From: Sinotaia quadrata | Lineage: Eukaryota; Mollusca; Gastropoda; Architaenioglossa; Viviparidae | Assembly: GCA_028829895.1 (NCBI GenBank) | Contig: CM054177.1 | Span: 45,713,164-45,777,163, forward strand | DNA: 64,000 nt | Direction of reading: 5' to 3' | Shown: in pieces, positions 24,426 to 35,699 of the stretch | Layout: each line of letters begins with the position of its first letter | Position numbering within the stretch: position 1 is the first letter of the stretch | Notes under the pieces: model-generated | What the model was told of the DNA's origin: nothing | The model's database searches: none | The model's input: the letters and a program-made list of their open reading frames with translations, nothing else | Made by a program: the position numbers and the translations under genes

Positions 24426-27400
24426 ACATGCTGATTTTATTGCATTACATAATTAATACATGTTGCTCTTTTTTCTCACAAAAACAGTAAGAGACACATG
24501 CTTATAGGCTCTGAGCAGCACACATACACACACATGCACGCACGCGCAACATGCACACGCACACGCATTTCGATGCATGTTTGTAATTTTCGTTTGACTG
24601 GAACAGAATAACACAGCGTCATGAACATATCTACAGTCAGGTATGACACGCATCAGTGCTAATTTTGCTGCCCTGATTTCATACCTTTAAAAAAAAACAA
24701 CATATTTACTGCGGGACGAGATATATTTACTCCCAATCTTATCAAGGCACGACTGAGAAATGACGTAGCCTACATACGCCATTCCTAACAGGCAAAAAAA
24801 AAAAAAAAACAACCCACAAATGTATTACGATAAATGTGTTATGCATACATATGTTAATTATCAGTTAACTGCTGCTAGTCCTCGACAATCTCCGCACTGA
24901 TGAACCCATGTATTGCAGAGTACCCCTTCTTATTTAACAACATGAATCACACAAGACATCCTGTATAGTGCATTTAGGAATCTAACGCTGTCAGACTGTG
25001 AACTTAATGCCATTTTCGACCAAGCAAAGCAAGCAAAGGTGGAAAACTAATTGGACCACCTCGCCACAATCCAAGGCTTGACAAAATCTAAGGATAGCCA
25101 CCTAGAGTAATGATTGGTAAGCCCATCTAAATATCAAAACTTTAACCAATTAAATAAAGTAACACAGACAAACTTATAAACAAAACCACCCTTCTAAGAA
25201 ATATATTAACCTCATCAAAATCTAACCACTAAAAACTATTAATACATAGAAAATAAGAGATACAATCAAATAATACTATATACGACTATGTGAGACAGAA
25301 CAAACATTAAAGTAGACATAGGGCCCCACCCACCTCCCAAACACTCCTCATATCCTGCTCCCCCTACCAATCCCCAGCACGAAATCGACCTAGACCGGAA
25401 TCGCTCCCCTTAAATTACAAGCCTTAACATATGCGTAAGTTTCAGCTAGACGCTCTGTGTGAAAGTTAGATATCTAAGGGACAGCCAGTCTGTGTGATCT
25501 GTAGAATCAACCAGGGTAGGTAAGTCACACGGGCTTTGACGTAGTTGATCAAGAGGACTACGTCACAATAGCTGGATTGGATTTGATCAATGACGAGGAT
25601 AATTATTTACATAAGGTAAATGACCAGTAGGTCGGGTCACTTGATCAGGGTGTGGCAGATACGTCAGTCGAAAGGGAATTTTTTTTTTTAATGAACAGTA
25701 ATTTAATTTTAAAAAAAGAAGGAAGAAGTTTAATGCAGATTATATTTTCGTACCATGTTTTAAAACTGTTCGTCCTTTAAAACTCGCAGATGTAATAATT
25801 TAATAATGATCTCCTTTGCTCCAGCGGATATAAAGATTTCATCAAATGCTACTTGGTGGAATGAATGGCAAAATTGTTCCAACCCCCCCTCCCAAACACA
25901 CACTCTCCTTTTTTTCACTCTATGAATTTTAGAATGCTTTTGCACTGACTAAATAAAATGTTTGCTAATATTCAGCGTGGTTCCCTTGTAGTGGATCTTT
26001 GATTTGTGTTGATGAATAGAAAGAGTTCAGACTGTGGTTCCCTTGTAGTGGATCTTTGATTTGGTTGACGAATAGAAAGAGTTCAGACTGTGGTTCCCTT
26101 GTAGTGGATCTTTGATTTGTGTTGATGAATAGAAAGAGTTCAGACTGTAGTTCCCTTGTAGTGGATCTTTGATTTGTGTTGATGAATAGAAAGAGTTCAG
26201 ATTGTGGTTCCTTTGCAGTGGATCTTTGATTTGTGTTGATGAATAGAAAGAGTTCAGACTGTGGTTCCTATGTAGTGGATCTTTGATTTGTGTTGATGAA
26301 TAGAAAGAGTTCAAACTGTGGTTCCTTTGCAGTGGATCTTTGATTTGTGTTGATGAATAGAAAGAGTTCAGACTGTGGTTCCCTTGTAGTGGATCTTTGA
26401 TTTGTGATGATGAATAGAAAGAGTTCAAACTGTGGTTCCTTTGCAGTGGATCTTTGATTTGTGTTGATGAATAGAAAGAGTTCAGACTGTGGTTCCTTTG
26501 CAGTGGACCTTTGATTTGTGTTGATGAATAGAAAGAGTTCAGACTGTGGTTCCCTTGTAGTGGATCTTTGATTTGTGTTGATGAATAGAAAGAGTTCAGA
26601 CTGTGGTTCCTTTGCAGTGGATCTTTGATTTGTGTTGGTGATTTCAAACCAACAACACATCAATTTCATCACCGTTTATTGGAGACTGAAGCTAGATGAA
26701 AACAAATCCTATCTACTACTGTGTCCTTCACTCTAATACACGTGTGCAGAGTGAACTTTGAGCTGTGAACTTTATTTATCTTCATTTGGGTTAATTACTT
26801 ATGGCAACTATGACGTCTCATCTGCAATACCCCCGGTCGGGTGTGATATATTTTTGTTTTTTATTTCTAACCTCCACACTATTTGGCATTTCCGATGATT
26901 AAATTTGTAATTTTATTTCTGAATCTTTAAACGTGTGAAAGTGCTAATTATTTCAAGCTCACTAAAACTGTAGAAGTGCTAAGTTCATGAGTCTAATTGT
27001 CTCATTTGTGCACATACACACACTATACCTGTCTAATTAGGAGAGAAAAAGTTGAACTTGTCTTTGCCTTTGCCATTATCTTCTTTATCAAATTGTATTT
27101 TATTGTTTGTTTCAACAAATTGCTATTAATCTCCTGCACATTAATTTATTCTCTTCTAACTTCATATGTCATTTCTTAGTTAATGGATGAAGGTTTATGT
27201 AATGGATGGGGGTTCAAGTAAGTCAGATCTTATGATCATTAAAGAGAACTCTCACTAGCTGGGGCCTTAGTTTGGGATTAGATTTCGACTAATACTCATG
27301 CAAGAAAGATAACCCTGGGCTAAGTGCAATGGCGTGTTATAGGAGATATTAAAGATTCCTCCGGCCGATCTGCAGATGTCTTATATTTAAAAATGTAAAT

Positions 27401-28221
27401 ATTAAAAGTCTATCTTAATCCCGGACGCCATATTGTTGATAAGCATGCCAAAAGAACAACAGGAACAAGCGCTACAGAGTGGTAGAGTATTGGTAGAAGA
27501 AGGCTTTAGATTAACTTTTGGAACAAGATTAAAGAGGCAAGCGTGAGACAGAATAAGGACAGCAACTGAAGAATGAACCTCATGACTGAGGCAGTCTGAG
27601 TAGACTTATTGCACACTTAGAGATAGGCTGATTAGCCTCAAGACTGGAAAGCTGGGTAGATTATTGCACACTTAGGCTGATTAACCTCAAGACTGTATCA
27701 ATCTTGGTAGACTATTGCACACTTAGAGATAGGCGGATTAAATTAACGACTGAGGCATTCGTTAGGTTATCATTTACCAATCAATTCTCACCTAGTGCTT
27801 TCCCACCACACAAGCTCATATACAAATAATAATAACAATAATAGTAATAAAAGTCACCATGATAAATTATAAAATGTATAACCTACTGTTATTATAAAGA
27901 GAAAATAATATATATATTATCAAAGCTAAGTAAACAGTGGAATTCATTAAAATTAAAGCCTTAAAGATATGAACTTAAACCATATGAAAAACCATCTGTA
28001 GGATTTAGATATTAACATTTAAAAACGATTTACGATCTAATTAATGATTAACTGTACAGGACGTAATAGGACTCTTTATGGTTTAACTAATTATTAATTT
28101 ATAGACTTAACAGGCCTCAATATATGTACAAGAATTACATAGCAATATGTGTAGAGAATTAAAGGAACGCAATTATTTATGACTTAAAGGACACAATGTG
28201 TAAAAGGCACCGAGATGATAA

Positions 28222-28309
<88 letters not shown>

Positions 28310-28536
28310 TTTATAGTAAATCAAAGAAATGTGGAGCACTAATGTGCAGAGTTTAACTAAATACAGAAAACGTTGACCACTAACGGTAGTTTAACTAATA
28401 CAGAAAATGTCGACTTACCTTTCACAGTCAGATCATCGATGATTTGCACGACGAGCTGTCCGAGGAGTCTGTCTCCAGCCTTGACAGTTCCATTGGCGTT
28501 GTGCACAACAATTTCAAAAGTTTTCAGTTTGCCCAT
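13994..28536 (-). CDS. alpha-arrestin (ARRDC-type) protein with two PPxY motifs, complete, 7 coding exons
   Basis: Coding exons in order: 28536-28419, 19820-19665, 19096-18858, 17924-17742, 17236-17051, 16383-16254 and 14295-13994. Phases (1, 1, 0, 0, 0, 1) match at every junction and give 437 residues. Residues 1-171 form the N-terminal arrestin lobe (FEIVVHNANGTVKAGD, then IRVSLRGRAYVQWVE, then FDFEFLVPRTVPNSLEG and GIVRYTLEAALDRP). Residues 172-337 form the C-terminal lobe (FTPLEALPVELKIHNG, and MPGCNLIDVDYQIE just before the last strand). PPPYW (330-334) and PPPYE (338-342) follow, with an intron between them. In known family members PPxY motifs bind WW domains of NEDD4-type ubiquitin ligases and the arrestin fold recruits membrane cargo such as receptors and transporters. 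The closest recalled pattern is vertebrate ARRDC2/3/4/TXNIP. The exact orthologue cannot be fixed by eye. Confidence 0.93.
14462..14580. repeat. (GATA)n/(GGAT)n microsatellite
   Basis: Imperfect ATAG and ATGG tetranucleotide runs. Smaller GATA patches continue to about 14730. Confidence 0.9.
15655..15910. repeat. 33-bp minisatellite, about 7 copies
   Basis: Core GAGACTTACAGCAGAGAT. Since 33 is a multiple of three, several frames are open throughout; these are not genes. Confidence 0.9.
15905..16172. repeat. 36-bp minisatellite, about 7 copies
   Basis: Core CAGCAGAAGTCATAAGAC. It abuts the 33-bp array and shares the AGCAG(A/G)(A/G)(G/A)TCATAA string with it, so the two probably have a common origin. 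Confidence 0.9.
16254..16383 (-). CDS. left ARRDC gene, coding exon 6
   Basis: 43 codons plus one base, between acceptor TTTGTCAG and donor TTCC|GTAAGT. It encodes the last strand of the C-lobe (LKLTSKILIGTQAL) and the first PPxY motif, PPPYW. Confidence 0.87.
16384..17050 (-). other. left ARRDC gene intron 5
   Basis: Holds a 60-bp tandem repeat (16610-16800) and AT-rich sequence. Confidence 0.7.
16610..16800. repeat. about 60-bp tandem repeat, 3-4 copies
   Basis: Core CAGTATATAAATATTTCC. A more diverged unit lies just to the left. Confidence 0.8.
17051..17236 (-). CDS. left ARRDC gene, coding exon 5
   Basis: 62 codons, phase 0 at both ends, between acceptor TTATTCCAG and donor GAG|GTGAGT. 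It runs from IIVYRAQSKKFKQVINLAK to GCNLIDVDYQIE, which matches the mid-C-lobe of ARRDC proteins (the Cys-x-Ile-Ile-x-Val-x-Tyr pattern). Interrupted frames in other phases hide it, so homology and splice sites were needed to find it. Confidence 0.88.
17237..17741 (-). other. left ARRDC gene intron 4
   Basis: AT-rich with a short (TG)/(TCTC) tract at 17630-17683; nothing else seen. Confidence 0.75.
17742..17924 (-). CDS. left ARRDC gene, coding exon 4
   Basis: 61 codons, phase 0 at both ends, between acceptor TCTTTCAG and donor ATG|GTAAAT. It opens the arrestin C-lobe (SGEISATLRLPCKGFTPLEA). It has the same length as its counterpart in the right paralog but lacks that gene's Cys-Cys cluster. 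Confidence 0.9.
17925..18857 (-). other. left ARRDC gene intron 3
   Basis: Mostly unique sequence. Between about 18080 and 18400 it is less AT-rich and contains CTACTGGACTGATTTTGATC, a string reminiscent of motifs in old transposon copies. A Cys-rich 81-codon frame (18408-18653, -) lies here but I do not support it as a gene. A short (TTA)n is near 18711. Confidence 0.5.
18858..19096 (-). CDS. left ARRDC gene, coding exon 3
   Basis: Two bases plus 79 codons, between acceptor CTCTTTCAG and donor AGG|GTAAGA (phase 1 in, phase 0 out). It carries the hallmark N-lobe segment HTFDFEFLVPRTVPNSLEG followed by GIVRYTLEAALDRP. Confidence 0.93.
19097..19664 (-). other. left ARRDC gene intron 2
   Basis: Contains a 41-bp tandem repeat next to exon 3; the rest is AT-rich. 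Confidence 0.75.
19125..19255. repeat. about 41-bp tandem repeat, 3 copies
   Basis: Core ACATCAACGGGATACACG. The left end (TGTGACGTTACCTTGTGC) recurs once more near 20170 with one mismatch, in the next intron. Confidence 0.85.
19665..19820 (-). CDS. left ARRDC gene, coding exon 2
   Basis: 51 codons with split codons at both ends (phase 1 in and out), between acceptor CCATTTCAG and donor CAAG|GTGATA. It encodes IRVSLRGRAYVQWVETK and EEVYLNESKILF, the second pair of N-lobe strands. Confidence 0.9.
19850..20035. repeat. diverged tandem repeat, about 35 bp
   Basis: Repeated AACCAATCAGAC and GCAAAGTAAAC strings at about 35-bp spacing. Confidence 0.6.
20515..20885. repeat. A-rich simple repeat (AAAC/AAAG/AAAT)n
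   Basis: Long stretch of irregular AAACAAA, AAAGAAA and AAATAAA steps. It leaves hydrophobic open frames on the - strand that are artefacts. Confidence 0.85.
20960..21250. repeat. 51-bp minisatellite, about 5.5 copies
   Basis: Core GAACAAACATTTTTAACA; copies almost identical. The period is a multiple of three, so both strands stay open. Confidence 0.92.
21445..21765. repeat. 82-bp tandem repeat, 4 copies
   Basis: Core GTCTCACCGACAAGGCAA. Each unit starts with TTGGTTTTCAG, which resembles a 3' splice site on the + strand. The last copy has a short deletion. Confidence 0.92.
22080..22385. repeat. about 63-bp tandem repeat, 5 copies
   Basis: Core GTGACTAGTAAAATAAGC. Copies 3 and 4 are nearly identical; the outer ones are diverged. 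Confidence 0.88.
22485..23075. repeat. 64-bp minisatellite, about 9 copies
   Basis: Core GATACATGTCTTTACC followed by a variable GTGGGCGG, ATGGGCGG or GTATGCGG step. Variants alternate along the array. Confidence 0.92.
24179..24421. repeat. (CA)n microsatellite
   Basis: Scattered ACAC patches, then an uninterrupted CA run of over 100 bp at 24315-24421 preceded by a short CG run. Confidence 0.95.
25970..26640. repeat. 57-bp minisatellite, about 12 copies
   Basis: Core GATGAATAGAAAGAGTTC. Two unit variants (CCCTTGTAG and CCTTTGCAG) alternate irregularly. The 57-bp period is 19 codons, which explains a 206-codon repetitive frame on the - strand that should not be read as a protein. Confidence 0.93.
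27580..27770. repeat. about 65-bp tandem repeat, 3 copies
   Basis: Core TTGCACACTTAGAGATAGGC; the middle copy has a deletion. Confidence 0.8.
28226..28308. repeat. (CA)n microsatellite
   Basis: Uninterrupted CA run about 110 bp from the donor of the first coding exon. Confidence 0.95.
28419..28536 (-). CDS. left ARRDC gene, coding exon 1
   Basis: Starts ATGGGC with G at -3 and G at +4. No ATG precedes it in the presumed 5' UTR. 39 codons (MGKLKTFEIVVHNANGTVKA onward) plus one base end at AAAG|GTAAGT, an ideal donor. The Asn-Gly-x-x-x-x-Gly-Asp pattern is typical of the first arrestin strands. Confidence 0.92.
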
Positions 28537-28697
28537 TTCGTTGTCTTTGCTTTTATTTTGTCAAATGTTATCAGATACAGGCACCTCGCCGTTCTCAGTC
28601 AAGTGTGCGTCTTTAAATATCAGACTAACTGAAAAAGCAGTCCTTTCGTTTAGAAATCAATTACAGCAGAGTTTTCCTATCAAATCCCTAAGGATCT

Positions 28698-28707
28698 CTT
28701 TTATATA
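28698..28707 (-). promoter_or_regulatory. TATA box of the left ARRDC gene
   Basis: TATATAAAAG on the - strand, about 165 bp upstream of the start codon. It predicts a start near 28670-28677 and a 5' UTR of about 140 nt with no upstream ATG. Confidence 0.55.
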
Positions 28708-30169
28708 TAAGTATGCACAGAAAGAAAATAACTACAAACAAGTCTTGACTTGGTTTTATTAGTTGTGATTGAGTTTTACAATTAGGTACATTATTTTCAA
28801 CACTCGACAATTAATTATTTGCTTATAAAACTGTTTAAAAGCAGTTTCTTTGGCCCATTCATTCAAGTTTCCCTCTCTCAAATTCTGGACTAAGATAACC
28901 CCGCATTCAATTTTATACCTGCCATCTGTTGATAGCAGTGGAAGAAAGTGACGCAATGAGAAGGTATGTTGTGACAAGATTAACCAATGAGAAAGAGTGA
29001 CCTAGTTTTATTCTCTGTCTTACTTTTTGCGCCGGCTAATTGCGTTTGCAATCGGGAAATCCTAGTGAGTTGAGTCACTTTTTGACCACTCACGCAAATG
29101 TTATCACGTTTCGGGAGTGTGTTGACAACAAAATTTCGGCGGATTCATGCCTTTAGCGTCTATCACAGAGCACATTGATTTTGAATCTTGCATGTCAATA
29201 ATATATTTGTTTAAAGGCGTCAAAATTTTGATAAGTTAGCTCTAGTTCTTGCTGCTAAGGTCAAGCTCACAGATCGAATGAAGTATTCAACAATATATAT
29301 ATTTTTAAAATAGGTCATTGACCGCAGATACCCTAGTTATGGTAACTAAATGCGATTGTACAGGTTTGTGAGATGATTCAATATTTTTTTAAAAACAACT
29401 GAGTTTGCAGTGAGAGTTTGTGGTCATTCGATTTTCTTCCTTCATCCTTAGATGCCAAAGTATGTAGGCCAATCTAGGGTCAAACGTTTGGTGAAGTAGG
29501 TCCACTGGTGCAGTTTAGATCAATTCCCAGCGAGCTTACAGTTTTCGCGCCCTTAGATAAATACTGTATCACTTTTCTTGTATTGCTGATTCCAGGGCCT
29601 TGTCGACTCAAAGTGGATGCGAACCTTGTGCGATGTTTGTGACGTCTGGATCAGATTGTTTGCCTTTTGCTGTCATGACTTCACAGCATTAGTAATAGTA
29701 TTATTTCCGACTACAGATTTACAAGTGGTGTAGGGGTAACAGATCAATCACTGATTTGAAAGTGATATATTTTTAATGTTGGGGTAACAAACTTAGATTA
29801 CTAATTTTAAAAAAAGCGATATATTTTTTTAATGCACGGGTAACAGATAAAGCACTGATATAAATGTGAACTATTTTTAATTCACGGTAACAGACTTAGA
29901 TCACCGATAGAAAATGATGTATTTATAATGCATTGGGGAACAGATAAACTACTGATTTTAGAAAAAAGCGATACATTTTCAATGCAATTACTACTGTACT
30001 GATTGGCTAATCAATTTGAGTTAATTTTTCAGTGTGAAATCATTACTGTTATGTACTAATTTGACATCTTTGACATGACCGTTTTTACTGAGTCATTTCT
30101 GCCTCACATCCTCACATCCATAAATTATATAAAATAAAATATTATTTCGAGAACCGAACCTCCGACAGT

Positions 30170-30885
30170 CACTGATATCAAACAAGCCCTTCCCTCACCA
30201 CCAACGCATGTCACTGATATCAAACAAGCCCTTCCCTCACCACCAACGCATGTCACTGATATCAAACAAGCCCTTCCCTCACCACCAACGCATGTCACTG
30301 ATATCAAACAAGCCCTTCCCTCACCACCAACGCATGTCACTGATATCAAACAAGCCCTTCCATCACCACCAACGCATGTCACTGATATTAAACAAGCCCT
30401 TCCATCACCATCAACGCATGTCACTGATATCAAACAAGCCCTTCCATCACCATCAACGCATGTCACTGATATCAAACAAGCCCTTCCATCACCACCAACG
30501 CATGTCACTGATATCAAACAAGCCCTTCCCTCACCACCAACGCATGTCACTGATATCAAACAAGCCCTTCCATCACCACCAACGCATGTCACTGATATCA
30601 AACAAGCCCTTCCATCACCACCAACGCATGTCACTGATATCAAACAAGCCCTTCCATCACCACCAACGCATGTCACTGATATCAAACAAGCCCTTCCCTC
30701 ACCATCAACGCATGTCACTGATATCAAACAAGCCCTTCCCTCACCACCAACGCATGTCACTGATATCAAACAAGCCCTTCCATCACCACCAACGCATGTC
30801 ACTGATATCAAACAAGCCCTTCCATCACCACCAACGCATGTCACTGATATCAAACAAGCCCTTCCATCACCACCAACGCATGTCA
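30170..30885. repeat. 42-bp minisatellite, 17 copies
   Basis: Core CTGATATCAAACAAGCCC. Copies differ almost only at two sites (CCCTCACC or CCATCACC; ACCACC or ACCATC). The 14-codon period opens long frames on both strands; these are artefacts. Confidence 0.95.
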
Positions 30886-31624
30886 ATAGCGATTAGACTG
30901 ACCGATAAAGTATTGCAAGTCTTTTCTGTATCGTGATAATGTGAGTATAATCATTATTTTATGACTACTTTATTAATGTACATTTTCTTTAGTCGACACG
31001 ACGCAAAGTGACTACTAGCCTTAATGACTTAAAATAACTTCGCTTTGTTACATAACAACTTTGATTGGCTAGCTCTTGTCTACAGGACAATGAACTTGTT
31101 CCCAACTAAATGTGTGGGCACAGACTTAGCCCCTCATCCCGTCACTCGGCGCTTGGCTCTGCTGACTTAAAACTAAACTTGCTTTAACTGCAGGTCACAG
31201 GAGTGCGTGCGTTGCCCTTATATGTCGACAAAACATCCTTTGCCGCTTTCGTCATTTAAAATAGCACAGTTGTCGGACACCACAGAGTTAACGTCCTTGC
31301 TGCCCTCAGTGACAGCCTACGTCATACAACTAATTTGCATTTCCGGGACAACTGTCTTCTTAACTGATGCCCTTTGATTTAAATTCTGGAAAGTAGCAAT
31401 ATCACTGTTCATTTTAGTAGCCATTGACTACTTTGGCTTGAAAATCTTTCAGGGTCAGCTGGTGCAACAGATGAAACGATAACGAGGACCCCGTGTGCTA
31501 CAAGATACTCACGTTAAGATTCTTTGACATCTGAACAGGAAACAGGAATCGTCGATTGTTGTTTGGTAGTGAAGAGATAAAATTCAACTGTCAAACACAA
31601 GTTTTATCACTTTCTCTTGAGGAA

Positions 31625-31985
31625 GCGTCGGAGTATGCACTGATGCGTGAAAATATCTGGACCTCACCTCGTGACCGGAGTGTGCACTGATGCGTGAAAA
31701 TATCACTGATCTCTGGACCTCATCTCGTGAACGGAGTGTGCTCTAATGCATGATATCTCTGATATTAAAACTGCACCTCATCAGCGGAGTGTGCACTGAT
31801 GCATAAAAATATCACTGATATCAAGACTGCACCTCAGGACCAGAGTTGCTCTGATGCATGAAAATTTAACTGATATCAAGACTGCACCTCAGGACCAGAG
31901 TTGCTCTGATGCATGAAAATTTAACTGATATCAAGACTGCACCTCATGACTGTAGTGTGCAATGATGCATGAAAATATAACTGAT
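31625..31985. repeat. about 56-bp tandem repeat, 6-7 copies
   Basis: Core TGATATCAAGACTGCACCTC, alternating with GCACTGATGCATGAAAAT. Related to the array at 33150 and shares TGATATCAA with the 42-bp array. Confidence 0.88.
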
Positions 31986-32547
31986 TATTGTCGTATTATA
32001 ACCACCACATTAAGTATAATTTTTTTTAAATGAACAAAAAGCGTTTGCATTAAAATATCTCTCACCAGATTTCAAGTACCCTCGCTAAGATTAATTATCT
32101 ATGGAAACTGAAAATAAACTCATGTTTGATCTCAGATCAGCCTATTCAAGCATACATGAGGCATGACCTGTCAACTTAGTGACAGGAATGGTGAAGCTGG
32201 TGCTGTTTTGTGGGCAAGTTTAATTAACTCGTAGGTTAGAAAGGGTATAACTTTTTCTTATTTCCATGCATTGTTGATAGGTTGAAAAAGAATACAATCC
32301 TTCCCAGGACCATCAGTAAGTGATATAAAAACTACATTCACACTAAGCTCAGGCAGACATTTTTCATTGTTTGAGAACATACAGGAAACGGCCTCCTTGG
32401 CTAATTAATATATGTGTCAAGATAGAAATGATCCTAACGGATCAATTAACTCTGCTGTATCAAGATGGCAGCACGACCACTGTAACAACTGCTACAGCTA
32501 GACGCTCCAGGATTTACACCAAAGAATTGATCTTCGTGCCTGCACCT

Positions 32548-32672
32548 TTGTCAAAAAGTGTACTGCAGCCATTGTGAACAAGTGTACTGCAGCCATTGTC
32601 AAAAAGTGTACTGCAGTCATTGTCAAAAAGTGTACTGCAGCCATTGTCAAAAAGTGTACTGCACCCATTGTA
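32548..32672. repeat. 24-bp tandem repeat, about 5 copies
   Basis: Core AAGTGTACTGCAGCCATT; copies nearly perfect. Confidence 0.9.
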
Positions 32673-33149
32673 CACTCTGTACTACATCTAGCCTGTCAAC
32701 ACGAGCTGAAGAGGAGACCTGACCTCTATTACAACGAAGTCGGCAACTTTGCTGCTGAGACTGAAGTCACTGGCTATTTTAGAATTGACTTTTTTTACTT
32801 ATATGCCAGGCCATTTCAATGATTCATAGAAAAGCGACATTCTAGCAAATTAATTTTAGTACCAATCATCATGACACTTTTATCAAATTTTTATTTATTA
32901 ATCAATAGTTACCACTTGAAAATCACGGAGTAGTTTATTTTATTCATGTCTTCTATCTTGTAAATAACTAAGATTGTGGGTGGCTGGGGGTTAGAGCTGT
33001 TAGACTCTTGTCTATCATAAATCCATTACATCATTCATAGTTATCAGTGGTCCAATTCTGGAATATGGACTGCCTTTAATCTTAATTAATTCAGGGAGGG
33101 TACATTCATATTAACAACCATTTATTGTGATCATCGACTCCACCAGATG

Positions 33150-33285
33150 TTATATGTCAAGACTGCACCTCGTGACCGGGATATACACCGATGCATGATA
33201 ATATCTCTGATATCAAGACTGCACCTCATGACCGGGATGTACACCGATGCATGATAATATCTCTGATATCAAGGCTGCAACTCGT
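33150..33285. repeat. 56-bp repeat, 2-3 copies, satellite of the 31.6-kb array
   Basis: Contains TGATATCAAGACTGCACCTC again, with CCGGGATGTACACCGATGCA in place of the other array's spacer. Confidence 0.88.
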
Positions 33286-35699
33286 CCCAGAGTGCATTAT
33301 CTGGTGTTATATTTACGTAAATTGATTTTATTAGCTTCAGACAAAATATTTTTGTTTTTTGAATGCGCTTTGCTTTTGACATTGTTGATCACTATGCTTT
33401 CTTTCGGCGGACCTCGATGCCATAAATTTGTTTTTAACCGCCCATGAGTTTTTATTTATTCACTTATCAACCTCATATCAAAACAGGTTTATTTTTATTT
33501 TACTTTGTCATTTCTTTCTTGTATATTTGCAAGTCTAATGTCCATTCATTATTCTGTTATACAGGTATATTTAAAAATATATTTTATAAGTCTATTCATT
33601 GTTCTAAATTACGGAGTATTTTTTTTTAAATGGTGGTGGTTCTGCTAGTCCCCTTCTCCAGAACGTATGCGCGGGGCATTTGGTGTTAGGGTGTTCTCGA
33701 TTTTAGGTTCTCCTTACTCTCATCCAGGATTATATCAGATGGACAACTCAATATCGAATCTCACTCCCCCCACCCCTCAAAAAAAGGGAAGGTACGTATC
33801 AGATTCTTCGCCCTCTTAAAAACCTATACTTTTGAAGTGATCTGTTAAAATGATTATAAGATTTCTCTTTATTCTATATTATAATCTATTCTTAATTTTG
33901 TATTCAATCTATTCTTATTGTATTTTATAAGAGTATATTGTTTGGAAGAGTTCCTTTTTGATTTGGTAGTAGGCCTATATCATTATCGTTTTGGGTAATA
34001 TTCTATTATTATAATTATTGCTTAATATGTGTTTCTTTATTTTCTTTGACAAAAGACAGAATCCACAATCAGACATTGACCTTTTTTTTTAACACATTCA
34101 CTGCTATAAATTGAATAAAATACAAAGCTTTTTTATAACTGCATTGGCTTGCCCTATCAGAAAGAGTGTCGTCACATGATGACGTTAGCATTACAGCTTA
34201 AAACAGACACACATACTGATAGTACAACGCACTGTATCTGTCAGTAAAGTCGCAGAAGAGAGATATTTACAAGATTTTTTAATTTTAAGAATTAATTATT
34301 TATTGAGCATTATTGCTGATGGTAGCAGCACATGTAGTCAGATGGTTAAACCAGTAGGTCAGCTTAGTGCGGGGATGCTTGTCAGTGGTCCCGCTTGACT
34401 GCAGAGCAGAAATGCTTAGGCCAAACTTGGAGAGCTTCAATGGAAAGCAACTGTAAATAATAATACAGCTAGTGTCGCGCAGGTCGAAATTTCTTTTAAC
34501 TCAAATAGTTTTCCTTTTATGTACATGCATTGCAGTACCATGGAACAATCTTCAGAACAACGATCTAAAGGATAATATTTCATTAAAAAAAATATAAAGG
34601 AAAAGGTAAAACCAAAGCAGAACTTACACTTATTTTTAAAACCCCAAAACAAATCAACAAAGAATTTAAATGGGGGGTAAATTACGATTTAATACTTTTA
34701 CAATTTTGTACTTTCTTTATATTTTAAATAAATCATTCCAAAATACTTCTCACTCTACTAAAAGCAAAACAATCAAATGAAAAGCGAGAAGACAAGCCAG
34801 TAAAAGAAACAAGTTAATCCCAATCAACTCGATTAAAACACACCAGTACAGATCCACTGAGGAAACATTATTTAATGAAAAAAAAATAATAAAAACTAGA
34901 TATTCTCTCTCTACTTCTCTACTATCACCTTAAAAGAAAAAAAGAGATTAAAAACTACAAGCAAGTCATCAATTTACAAATAAAGGGAAACAAAATATAC
35001 AGTTCAGACTTAAGAACTAAATAAAGGAAATGGCAATTTAAATAAAAATGACGAAAGACTGTCGAGCATGACGAAATGTTTCCTGAGAGAGTTCTTAACC
35101 TCCTCTCTACTTGCATGAAACCGTCAGGTGTTCATCTGTTTGTCTTGCAGGGCGTGCCTGTGTGCACGTGTGGATCATGCCCCGTGCCACGTGCATTCCA
35201 TGCGCGCAAAAGTGTTGGTCAGACGAATCACGTGATCACGGCATGGCGGGGGAGAGGGATGTCCGTCAGCAATATTTTATTTTAATTGTCATATTTTATC
35301 TTTAGTCGGGGGGATAGCTACAGATGTGTTCGAGTTAATTAGTTCTAGAAACCTTTTGTTGTTGTTGTTGATGATGATGAGGTACCACGTATCGGCTTAT
35401 AAACTTTAAAATATGTATGGTAGTTGGCAATTCTATTTTTATCACTTGAAACTGTGTCTGACTTTTATACCTCTACCCTGTATACTGACGATTGTGGTTA
35501 TGGCGTCTTACCTCCCTTCCTGTCAACACATTTCTCATTTTAAAAATAATTCCAACAACGATAACCGAAAAAATGGTGCTATTAATGTACAGTGAGCACT
35601 TATGTCAGTCTGTCGCATCTGTATTGCATTTACTGTATAAATTGTGATAATTTCATCAGTTAACTCTGGGTCAGATTGATTGTTGATATAAATAAAAAC

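Larger units (their letters stand above)
19821..28418 (-). other. left ARRDC gene intron 1 (8.6 kb)
   Basis: The largest intron of the gene. At least seven tandem arrays lie here (35-bp, A-rich, 51-bp, 82-bp, 63-bp, 64-bp, 57-bp) plus long (CA)n tracts, listed separately. Stretches at 23440-24170, 24660-25960 and 26650-27580 show no structure or coding signal that I can support. Confidence 0.7.

Noticed and set aside
26027..26672. 206-codon repetitive frame on the - strand
   Set aside because: A 57-bp minisatellite; any frame open in one unit stays open. No domain, and unit variants include changes typical of neutral drift.
30125..30936. Long open frames on both strands (about 240-250 codons)
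   Set aside because: Produced by a 42-bp tandem repeat whose period is a multiple of three; both strands are equally open and there are no splice or start signals.
32371..32822. Two short + strand frames
   Set aside because: The second runs through the 24-bp repeat; neither has a domain or splice context.
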